DNA of 64,000 bases from Hevea brasiliensis (taxonomy: Eukaryota > Streptophyta > Magnoliopsida > Malpighiales > Euphorbiaceae): contig NC_079501.1 of NCBI RefSeq assembly GCF_030052815.1, forward strand, positions 85,197,849 through 85,261,848. The letters are read 5' to 3'. A program made the position numbers and the translations under genes. Position 1 is the first letter of the stretch. Every line of letters starts with the position of its first letter. The notes below the pieces were generated by a model that was given only the letters and a program-made list of their open reading frames with translations, was not told where the DNA came from and did no database searches. This document shows, one piece after another, positions 25,181 to 34,432 of the stretch.

Positions 25181-25908
25181 TATGGATATATTATGTACTA
25201 TGATATGATTATGCATGATATGTAGTGATAAGGCCAGCTGAGGCCTAATAAGCCCCTAGCTCATTAATTATTTGAGCGAAAGTCCTGAGGAGCCTCTATA
25301 TGAGTTGGGCACATTGGATATATTACTGTTTTAATCAAAAGTTCTGAGAAGCCTCTGTATGAGCGGGGCACATTGGATCTGGGGGACCACTAGTGACAAG
25401 TCCATCTTATGTGAAATATTTATAATGTGAAAACTCATTTGGATGTTGTATTACATATGTATGAAAAGAGAAAGATAATTCATATATGTTTGGTTAGTTT
25501 ACTCACTGAACTTTTATAAGCTTATCCCTTTCTCCTAACCCTAGATGCAGGGTCACAGGAATAGAGATGATTTTGAGAAGCTAGCGACAGGAGCCTTAGA
25601 CTTGTTATGTATATTTGATGATGCTAGATTAGACACATAAAATGTTAATGGATAGATACTATACTTGGTTGTAAAAATATTGTATTAAGATTTGTTTAAG
25701 TAGAGTATGTATGTATGTTACCATAATTTCAAGCATACTTATGTTTCCAAAGTATGAATGTAAAAGTCACACTTTGTTTCTTTTTGAAAGGTTCAAGTTC
25801 AGAGGCATTTTCCAAAGATTATGTAACATGTTATGATGTAAGTTTCAAAGAGTGCACGACATGGGTTGTTTAAATTATGGTTATTATAAAAAAAGTTTTA
25901 CGTTTAAC

Positions 25909-28900
25909 TCTGCCTAAGTAGTTTGCGCTTAGTCGGTCCCAAGCCCAGATGAAGGAGGAGGGTTGCGGTAGGTGATAACCAACGTAAAAATTTCGTCACA
26001 CCTTATGATATGGATTCAAATGATATAAACGTTGGGGCATCCTCTACTTACGACGCGCTACATTGGAGCTTGGGTGTAGTAAGAAATATAAAAGGGTGTA
26101 GGACGTTCACCGAAAGCGACGCGCCATGCCGGCGCCCGGGTGTGGTGTTAAGTGAGCAAGGGTTCCCACATCATGGATGGGTGTGGGTAAAGAAGTTAGT
26201 CTATAAGACAAATAGTAGAACAAATAGTGGAATAGAACACAAGATAGACATAGAAAACAATAGAAGATATCATAAAAGGAGACCAATTAGGAAGGAGCAG
26301 GATAATAGGAGGATCAAGGTTGGTACTTGGAATGTTGGATCACTTACAGGAGAATTAATGGAGCTTGTGGATACCTTGGAAAGGAGAAGGGTGAATATTG
26401 CTTGCATTCAAGAGACTAAATGGGTAGGAGAGAAAAGTAAGGAAGTGGGTAATTCAGGATACAAACTGTGATTTACCGGAAAGGAGAGAAACAAGAACGG
26501 AGTGGGCATAATCATAGACAGGACATTAAAAGACGCAGTAATAGTTGTGAAAAGAGTAGGAGATAGAATTATACTAGTAAAGCTAGTACTAGAAGGAGAA
26601 ACAATAAATATAGTTAGTGCTTATGCCCCACAAATAGGACTAGACAGTGAGAGTAAATAAAGGTTTTGGAAAGATATGGATGATTTAATGCAAAGCATAT
26701 CGAATGAAGAGAATGTTTTCATTGGTGGAGATTTGAATGGACATGTAGGAAGTGATAGACAAGGTTATGAGAATGTTCATGGAGGTTTTGGTTTTGGCAG
26801 TCGAAATGAGGAGGGAAAAAGCATTCTGGATTTTGCTATGGCATACGACCTAATACTAGCAAATACCTACTTTATAAAAAGAGAGTCACATTTAGTGACT
26901 TTCAAAAGTGGGCAACATAGAAGCTAAATCGACTTCCTCTTAACCAGAAAGATAAATAGAGCTCTATGCAAGGATTGCAGGATCATTCCAGGAGACGCTT
27001 TAACAAGTCAACATCGGTTGGTGGTCTTGGATGTCAAGTTTATGAACAATTCAAGTAAGGTCAAAAGGAATAGTATAGCTCGAACAAAGTGGTGGAAGTT
27101 CAAATGAGTAAAGCAAGTGAAGATAAAAAATGAGCTTCTCAAGTCCGAAGTATGAAAGCTGGATATGGAGGCCAATGATATGTGGATACAGATGGCATCA
27201 AAGATTAGAGAAGTAGCTAGAAAAGTACTTGGAGAGTCTAAAGGATATGGACCACCCTCAAAAGAGAGATGGTGATGGAATGAGGAAGTGCAAAAGGCAG
27301 TGAAGAGAAAAAGGGAATGGTATAAGAAATTACCTAAATATGATAATAATGAGGTATATGAACAGTACAAGATAGCAAATAAAGAGGCAAAAAAGGCAAT
27401 TAGTCAAGCAAGAGCACAGGCCTTTGAAAAGTTATATGAGAAACTTGGAACTAAAGAAGGGGAGAAAGATATTTATAGATTAGCAAGGAGGAAAGAAAGG
27501 AAATGTCAAGATTTAAATCAAGTTAGGTGCATTAAGGATAAAGAAGGAAAAATATTGGTGAAAGATGAGGACATTAAAGAAAAATAGAGAAATTATTTTA
27601 ATGATCTCTTTAATAATAGTTAAAATGGTAATAGCGTGAATATAGACTATAGAACAATAGAAAAGAATGTGAATTATACTAGAATGATTAGATCTTTAGA
27701 AGTAAAGGAAGCACTTAAGAGAATGAAAGTGTGTAAAGCCTGTGGACCTGATGAAATACCAATTGAAGTGAGGAAGTGTTTGGGAGATATGGGAGTGGTA
27801 TAGTTAACTAAATTATTTAATAAGATTCTAAATTCAAAGAAAATGCCTGATGAATAGAGGATGAGTATTTTAGTACCTATTTTTAAAAATAAGGAAAACA
27901 TACAGAGTTGCTCAAACTATAGGGGAATTAAACTCATGAGTCATACTATGAAGTTGTGAGAGAGAGTTGTGGAGCATCGACTACGTCATCATACTTCTAT
28001 CTCTCTCAATCAATTTGGTTTCATGCCCTGGTCATTCAACTATGGAAGCGGTCCTTCTCATTAGAAGCTTAATGGAGAAATATAGAGATGTGAAGAAAGA
28101 TCTACACATAATTTTTATTGATTTGGAGAAGGCTTATGATAGTGTTCCAAGAGATGTCTTATGGAATGTGTTAGAACAAAAGAGGGTATTTATTAGGTAC
28201 ATACAAGTGTTGAAAGATATGTATGAAGGAGCAACTACTATTGTGCGCACAGTGGGAGGGGACACAAGAGATTTTCCAATCTTAATTAGATTACACCAAG
28301 GATCAGCCATAAGCCCTTACCTTTTTACATTAGTTTAAGATGAATTGATGAAACATATACAAGAGAGTATTCCTTGGTGCATGATATTTGCGGATGATAT
28401 TATTCTGATAGATAAGACACGAGAAGGAGTCAATAGAAAGCTAGTGCTTTGGAGAAGTATTCTAGAGTCAAGGGTTTTAAGTTAAGTAGAACGAAGACAT
28501 AATACATGCATTGCAAGTTCAGTGAAGGCCAAACTGGTGATAGGGAAGGAGTTAGTTTGAATGGAGTGGTACTGTCCCAAAGTAATCACTTTAAATATCT
28601 AGGCTCAGTCCTTCAAGTAGATGGAGAATGTGAGGAGGATGTTAGTCATAGGATTAAAGCCGAATGGTTGAAGTGGAGACGTGCCACGGGAGTTTTATGT
28701 GATCGTAAGATTCCCAATAAGTTGAAAGAAAAATTTTACCATACAGCCATACAACCGGCTATATTATATGGTAGTAAGTGTTGGGCATTGAAAGAGTCAT
28801 ATGCGTCTAAGATAAGAGTTGTAGAGATGAGAATGTTAAGGTGGATGAGTGGCCATACTAGACTAGATAAAGTCCATAATGAGAGTATTAGAGAAAAGGT

Positions 28901-29193
28901 AGGAGTGGTGCCAATTGAAGATAAGTTGTGAGAAGGAAGATTGAGGTGGTTTGGTCATGTGAAGCATAGACATACGGAGGCTCTAGTTAGACAAGCAGAG
29001 TACATTAGGTTAGAGGATATAAAGAAAAAAATGGGTAGCCCTAAATTGACTTGGAGGAGAGTAGTACAACATGACCTAGAAGCATTATACATTTCTAAGG
29101 ATTTAACCCAAAATCGTTTAGAGTGGAGAAAGTGAATCCATATAGCCGACCCCAAATTTTTGGGATAAAAGCTTAGTTGAGTTGAGTTGAGTG
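25909..29193 (+). mobile_element. near full-length RTE-clade LINE, coding region broken
   Basis: About 3.3 kb inserted in the gypsy 3' LTR. It starts TCTGCCTAAGTAG and ends in a TTGAG repeat (GTTGAGTTGAGTTGAG), the tail type of RTE elements. The target duplication is about 22 bp (25887-25908 and 29194-29216, one T difference); the 5' LTR shows the related uninterrupted sequence. One open reading region encodes an AP endonuclease (KVGTWNVGSL, CIQETKW, GGDLNGHVGSD) and then a reverse transcriptase (FIDLEKAYDSVPRDVLW, the catalytic FADD at 28387-28398). The C-terminal part has MLRWMSGHTRLD and [11 protein letters not shown]. No RNase H is present, as expected for RTE. In-frame stops (for example after SGYKL at 26469-26471) and small frameshifts make it inactive. 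Confidence 0.9.
26010..29135 (+). pseudogene. broken endonuclease-reverse transcriptase ORF of the RTE LINE
   Basis: Open pieces lie at 26010-26471, 26676-26927, 27288-27587, 27967-28338, 28506-28931 and 28941-29135. Together they cover the AP endonuclease, the linker (rich in Lys and Glu, likely RNA binding), the RT palm and fingers, and the C-terminal domain. Some breaks are single TAG or TGA codons at positions where the copy at 35948-38041 has a sense codon, so the two copies decayed independently. The product would have nicked target DNA and copied its own RNA into the site. Confidence 0.85.
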
Positions 29194-29304
29194 TAAAAAA
29201 AGTTTTTACGTTTAACAGGTTTTTAGGTTTGCTGCGAGTTCCGGCAGCCTTAAGCTGTCTCATTCCCTAGCGCTGGTAACGGCCTCTAGTTTGGGTCGTT
29301 ACAA

Positions 29305-29433
29305 AGGCATTCACCTCTTACAATCAAAACATTCTTACTCAATTTCATTGGACCCAAAATGATTTTGTAGCGAAGAACAAACATCCAGAAGATTCACCAC
29401 ACGCAAAGCTATGCCAGACTTATTGACTCCAAT
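29305..29433 (-). pseudogene. possible relic exon of an unrecognised gene (minus strand)
   Basis: If the hAT element 29434-30296 and one duplication copy are removed, the minus strand shows a T-rich tract ending TTTATTTAG. It is followed by an open segment reading VGVNKSGIALRVVNLL, DVCSSLQNHF and GSNEIE, then a stop. This looks like a last exon preceded by an acceptor, but I do not recognise the protein. Upstream on the same strand is the 91-aa frame at 30307-30582. Both may belong to one gene broken by transposons. Confidence 0.25.
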
Positions 29434-29855
29434 TAGGGATGTGCAATTTTTAGTTCGGTTTGATGTTTACCCAGAAATCGGAACTGACTTAAAATTTTAA
29501 TATGGTTTCGATTTTGTTCTTCGTTGTTTCAGTTTTGGTTATGTACAATTATCGATTCTTCAATTTTGGTTTAGTTCGGTACAGTTCCGGTTCGATTTTT
29601 TGTTCTTAAAATAATTTTATGTAATTATTTTCTTAAAAAGTCATACTTGAATTAATATTTATATTTTCAATAGGGTTATCAATACATAATATATCATATT
29701 ATATATCTTTAACTATTTTTAAATTATATAATCCTTAACTATAAAGTACATATAATATAATTTAGAATTAAGTATGTTATATAATATGGTAGTATAAGCA
29801 TATCATATAATACACATTTTAACTATTTATTAATTATGTAATATTTAACTATAAA

Positions 29856-29919
<64 letters not shown>

Positions 29920-30296
29920 CACATTTATAATTAAAAATAATAAGATAATTTAACATTTTTATAACTAAAATTATTAAGAAAATATAGAGAAATGAAATAT
30001 AATATTAGTTTCTATTTAATTCATGATTATATATACATATATAAATATATAATTATATTAAAGTATATAATTCATATAAAAAAATTATAGAAAAATATAT
30101 GTAAAAATTCAGTTCTTGATTCGGTTCCAGTTCAGTACAGTTCTGTTTCAATTTCAATACAGTTCCAGTACGATTCTTAGTGATGAACTAAAACCAAATC
30201 AAAGTATCAAAATAACTTTGGTTCGGTACAATTCCTGTCAGTTTTATACAGTTTTTCGGTTTGGTTTGGGACCCTTAAGAACATTGCACAACCCTA
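29434..30296. mobile_element. hAT-type non-autonomous element A
   Basis: 863 bp with inverted ends TAGGGATGTGCAAT and (complement) TAGGGTTGTGCAAT. It is flanked by an 8-bp duplication with two mismatches (ACTCCAAT at 29426-29433, ATTCCAAC at 30297-30304). Both subterminal regions are rich in GGTTCGG / AGTTCGGTT. The middle is AT-rich with a (TA)n run at about 29860-29918. The 8-bp duplication and TA-GGG end fit hAT. There is no coding capacity. Confidence 0.8.
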
Positions 30297-30734
30297 ATTC
30301 CAACAGCTAAATAAAGAAAAAATTAAAAAATAAAATAAAATAAAAGACAACAATAATTTCAATTCCAATTTTCATTTTTCTTGTGTTTTCCAACATTTTT
30401 TTAGCAGCCAAATAGCTGAAAAGCTTAATTGAAATCCTTAGAACCTCCATTGTTTTCCCTCTCATTTCTTCCCTTACATATTTAACTGTCCTTTCGAAAT
30501 CCTCTCGTAGCACCCACAAAAAGTGTCTTCTATTAGCCAAAACAGAAAACTTCTTTGCATAAAAACTTCTCCAAAATGTCACGTTCCCTAATTCTCAATC
30601 TTTCCTTGAGGATTTTCTCTTCCTCTTACAACGCAAGAGACAAACGCGTTATCAATGATTGAGCTTGATGATTTGACTGGAGCTTGGTTATTTTTAGGAG
30701 AAAGCTAATGAAATTTGGGGATTTTACTTGCAAC
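30297..30734. other. spacer between two inverted hAT elements; unassigned open frame
   Basis: About 430 bp of unique-looking sequence. It holds a 91-aa minus-strand frame (30307-30582; contains FYAKKFSVLANRRHFLWVL and MRGKTMEVLRISIKLFSYL) and a 31-codon plus-strand frame starting MSRSLILNLSLRIFSSS near 30576. Neither belongs to a family I know. They may be relics of one gene. Confidence 0.3.
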
Positions 30735-31474
30735 TAGGACTGTGCATGATTTTTGAGGGTCTCGAACTAAAATGAGGAACTATATAGAATTGACAAAATT
30801 CATATTGAACCGAAATTATTTTGATATTTTGATTCGATTTTGATTTTTCACTAAGAATTGAACCGAGAATTGAATTTATACATGTGTTTTTCTATTTTTT
30901 TAGATATATTATATACTTTTAATATAATTATATATATATGTATGTTTAATTATGAACTAAATACAACTTAATATTATATTTTATTTCTTTATATTTTCTT
31001 AATAATTTTAGTTATAATTATATTGAATTACCTTATGATTTTTAATTATAAATGTAATATTATACTATATTAATTATATTGGTATTTTATAGTTAAATAT
31101 TATATAATTAATAAATAGTTAAAATATATATCATATAATATACTTATACTATTATATTATATATATACTTTATAGTTAAAGATTGTATAATTTAGAAATA
31201 ACTAAAAAATATATTATATGATATATTATGTATTCATAACCTAATTCAAAACTTACATGTTAATTCAAATATTACTTTTTAAGGAAATCATTATATAAAT
31301 TTTTTCAAGAACTGAGAATCAAACTGGAACTGTATCAAACTAAACTGGAATCGAAGAATTGATAACTATATTGAATCAGAATCGAAAAAAAAAAAGAACC
31401 AAAACCATACTAAAATTTCAGTTTGATTCTGGTTCTTAAGCAGACCTTAAACCGAATTAGAATTGCACACCCTA
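30735..31474. mobile_element. hAT-type non-autonomous element B, inverted relative to A
   Basis: 740 bp, ends TAGGACTGTGCA and (complement) TAGGGTGTGCAATTC, flanked by CTTGCAAC (30727-30734) and CTTGTGAC (31475-31482), six of eight bases shared. Its interior is the reverse complement of element A in recognisable blocks (for example AGTTATAATTATATTG, TAATAATTTTAGTTA). It is a second member of the same family. Confidence 0.75.
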
Positions 31475-31529
31475 CTTGTGACTTTTGGTTTTAGTGTGTT
31501 GCAGTTGGTAACCACGAAAATAAATACTG

Positions 31530-31720
31530 ATTTATTAACATGTGGGCCATTGTATCAATTATCTACCAAATGTCATTTACATGTGTTAAGTTTGGACTTA
31601 AGCATGTTGTTTCAAATAGTTAAGGTTTAATTAGATCTTGAAACACTGTAAGAATTTATATGACCATTAAACATAACTTTAAGGCTAAAATAAGCCTTTT
31701 GTCTTAATTTTAAATCATTT
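31530..31720. repeat. dispersed repeat, inverse copy of 16436-16630
   Basis: Reverse complement of the motifs listed for 16436-16630: CCTTAAAGTTATG, GGTCATATAAATTCTTAC, TCTAATTAAACCTTAACTATTT. Ends not resolved. Probably a MITE fragment. Confidence 0.5.
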
Positions 31721-31779
31721 TTAATACTTTTTAACTAATGTATTTTTAAAAACTATTTTCCCAATAGTAACTCCAACAA

Positions 31780-32330
31780 TAATGCCAGGAATCAAGCCAG
31801 CTGAGTTTTAAAGAGTTCAGCCTTAGTTCATCAAAATTTTTTCAAACTCGAGTTGAGCTTGAGCCGAATATCCATAAGTTCAAGCTTGGCTCGTTTAGAA
31901 AATAAACTCTAAACGAGTTGAGTCAAACCGAATTTTTTATCAAATCGACTCTTCAATAGTTTGCAAATATCTCAACTCATTTACAGAGTGAGTTTTATAT
32001 TTAAGGGTATGAAGTTTAAACTATATAATTTTGATTAGCTCTCATTAATTTTTGTAAAAAATTAAATTTAAATTACAAATAACCATATTTAATAAATAAA
32101 TTTTAAATATTTTTATAAATAAACTTGTCAACGAGCCTATTTAACGAATTTACTCTCAAGCTAACTCGCGAGCCTGAAATGACTTAGTTCCCAAGCCTTA
32201 ATGAGTCGAATAAAATAGAGCTCAAGTTTGGCTCATTTTCTAAATGAGTAGAATCAAATTGAGTCGAACTTTTATCAAGCTAAACCTCAAGTAGCTCACA
32301 AGCGACTTGACTCATTTACACCTCCAGCCA
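31780..32330. mobile_element. probable decayed hAT-type MITE (CTCGAG/GAGCTTG-rich)
   Basis: Repeated short units such as CTCGAGTTGAGCTTGAGC, AAGCTTGGCTCG and AACTCGCGAGCC lie in both orientations. The segment ends with GACTCATTTACACCTC. The complement GAGGTGTAAATGAGTC is a typical start of plant hAT MITEs with such subterminal repeats. The left end near 31790 is weak and no 8-bp duplication was found. Confidence 0.5.
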
Positions 32331-32590
32331 AACATACCAATAGAAGAGAAGATGAATAATTTCTTGAAATGGTGGGCTGGGCTATACTTATGGAGATAGG
32401 AGACATGGGTTATTGAATTTATGTCTAAAAGTTTAATTGAAAAAACTTATCTTCATTGATTTGATTTATTTCAATGTTTGGTGAAATTAAATGAATTAGA
32501 AATTGAAGTTTCTTAAACTTATTAAATCTAAGGCATATCGCTTTATCTAAAAACCAAACAAAAATAAAATAAAATAAATTTATTTTATAT

Positions 32591-32757
32591 TCAACTCAAC
32601 TCAATTAAACCTTTTTGGGAACGATTTTGGGTTAAATCCTCAGAAATGTGTATCCATATCATAGGGTATGACGAAATTTTTACGCTGGTTGTCACCTACC
32701 GCAACCCTCCTCCTTTATCCGGGCTTGGACCAGCTAAGCGCAAACTACTTAGGCAGA
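32591..32757 (-). mobile_element. miniature RTE derivative: LINE 5' end joined to LINE 3' end
   Basis: Read on the minus strand from 32757, about 105 bp match the very start of the LINE at 25909 with few differences (TCTGCCTAAGTAGTTTGCG, GGAGGAGGGTTGCGG, GTAAAAATTTCGTCA, TATGATATGGAT). It then passes directly into LINE 3' sequence (ACATTTCTGAGGATTTAACC, CAAAATCGTT) and a GTTGAGTTGA tail. The 3 kb in between is absent. This gives a 167-bp non-coding element with both ends needed for RTE retrotransposition. It could be an internally deleted LINE transcript or a SINE-like family. The flanking target duplication is not clear in this AT-rich context. Confidence 0.75.
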
Positions 32758-32759
32758 GT

Positions 32760-33480
32760 TAAAATTATTTAATAATTATTTTTTTAATATAATACTTTTT
32801 TATTTTTTTTTATTTCAAAAAATAAGATTCTCCAAATATGACGATCATAACCCCCTTAGGATCGAGACTCGGAATCACTGATTGATCTCAATTTAACCCA
32901 ATCTTACAGGAAGGGATATATTATTAAATTGAAGGAACACCCAATAAGGTGAATTATTAAATAATCTATCACCATCTTTTATTGTATGTCTAAATAGAGA
33001 TAATATTTAATAATTATATTAATATAAAAAAATTAAATTGATATAGAACAAAATCCTATTACTAAGTTAACCACTCAACTATTGCCTTTGGAGATTTTTT
33101 TAATATAATATGACGATTCAAAGCGTGAATACCAGCTCCCTAAAGTTCAATTTAATAATACTAATATTGATTTTAGAAATAATAGGAAAATTATTTATAA
33201 TTTCTTTCCATTTATTTCTATTATCCAGTTATAGATATCGATTAAATAGTTTTGTACCATATAGCCAGAAGAAAACTCTCAAACTCTCACACGAAAATCC
33301 AAATACTCTCCACTGTAATGGCTAAATCCAAAGTGGGCCCTAAGCAACACCCAATCGAAAACCTGCGTTAAATTCACGAGCCAAACAAACGCGTATAAAA
33401 AAAATGCTTCTATAAGGCACCTGCATAAACTACCAAATTTTGCCAAACCCTAACTGAAACGGGCAACAAACTCCTCACTT
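32760..33480. other. AT-rich flank and probable promoter region of the ICU11-like gene
   Basis: The first 550 bp are AT-rich with no signature. From about 33290 the composition changes to more C-rich sequence typical of plant 5' flanks (CACTGTAATGGC, AAACCCTAAC near 33445, AAAACCCTAATTC near 33541). No TATA box can be assigned with confidence. Confidence 0.4.
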
Positions 33481-33502
33481 CACGTTCAACAGCAATAACC
33501 TC

Positions 33503-33533
33503 TTAGCTTAGCTTAGCTTAGCTTAGTTAGCTC
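33503..33533 (+). repeat. GCTTA pentanucleotide repeat in the presumed 5' leader
   Basis: Four to five copies of TTAGC/GCTTA about 120 bp before the ICU11-like start codon. It is too short and of the wrong unit for a telomere repeat. Confidence 0.8.
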
Positions 33534-33650
33534 AACCACAAAAAACCCTAATTCTCTCCCAAAATTCCCATTTTATCCTCAGCCATTTCCATTCACTACC
33601 AATGCTTTAAGCGTAGCCTTTGCTTTACCACACATATTGTGACCTTCATC

Positions 33651-34377
33651 ATGTCTGGCGATCGCCGGGATGTGCCTACGGTCGCCGGAGATGGAAACGG
33701 TATGGTGGCAGCTGGGAACTCCGGGAAGCCGGCAACTCCGGCTGTTGTTTCAGTGACGCCGAGCCAGAGGCTTAGGCTGAACCCTAATAAGGATCATAAG
33801 CCGGAGAGCTATGAGGATCTGCAATTGGATTTTAGTCCTTCGGTTTTTAGCTCGCTGGAGCGTTACTTGCCGCCGAGTATGCTTGGTATGAGTAGAGATG
33901 ATAAGATGAAGTTCATGAGGGAAATTTTATTGAAGTACTTGCCTCATGGAGAGGGAACCAGGGTATGTTCAAAATTGATTTTTTTTCTTTTATTTTTTTA
34001 ATTTAATTGTTTATAATGTATGAGAATTTGGCGAAAATAAAGGAAAATTAGTTGAATTTGCTATCTTTTTCTTTTTCAAAGGAAAAAAAAAAAAATTCTC
34101 TCTCAGTCTCTTTCCCATGAATTTTGGTTGCCCTTTTTCGTCTTGTGTTTGGGTAACAACCAAAACGGAGCGAATAATGATGGAGTATTGCGAATTTCTC
34201 CCGTTTAGGGTTTTGTTAATGCTGGTTTTATGCTCCAACGGATACGTGGTTTTTTGGTTAAAAACTGAAATGACAAAAATGTCCTTAGGCTCTGCTTTCT
34301 GTTTTGAGCGGTTGTGATCTTCTTGTTGCTTATTGTAACATAGAGCCCAAGTCTTAACTCGTTGAATTTCTCAATTC

Positions 34378-34432
<55 letters not shown>

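Larger units (their letters stand above)
16975..29303 (+). mobile_element. Ty3/gypsy retrotransposon, Tekay/Del-like, decayed, with nested LINE in the 3' LTR
   Basis: The element runs from TGTAATACCC at 16975 to GTTACA at 29303. It is flanked by the 5-bp duplication AAGGC (16970-16974 and 29304-29308). It has a 5' LTR (16975-19274), an initiator tRNA-Met primer site, a broken gag-pol, a purine-rich tract and a 3' LTR (from 23468) split by an RTE LINE. The order RT, RNase H, integrase and a C-terminal chromodomain-like tail places it in the chromovirus Tekay/Del group. LTRs differ by many substitutions and two large indels. Pol has many stops, so the insertion is old and immobile by itself. 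Confidence 0.9.
23468..29303 (+). repeat. 3' LTR of the gypsy element, split by an RTE LINE
   Basis: Begins TGTAACACCC and matches the 5' LTR up to 25908. There the LINE at 25909-29193 interrupts it; the match resumes at 29194 and ends GTTACA at 29303. Without the LINE and its target duplication it is about 2.5 kb. It carries a 90-bp tandem duplication and about 190 bp not present in the 5' LTR. Confidence 0.88.

Noticed and set aside
27008..27370. 120-aa minus-strand frame
   Set aside because: Shadow of the RTE linker/RT region on the plus strand.
29170..29193. TTGAG repeats as a satellite or CRISPR-like array
   Set aside because: They are the normal 3' tail of the RTE LINE and directly precede its target duplication.
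33503..33533. GCTTA repeats as telomere-like sequence
   Set aside because: Unit and length do not match the plant telomere repeat; it is a short local expansion.
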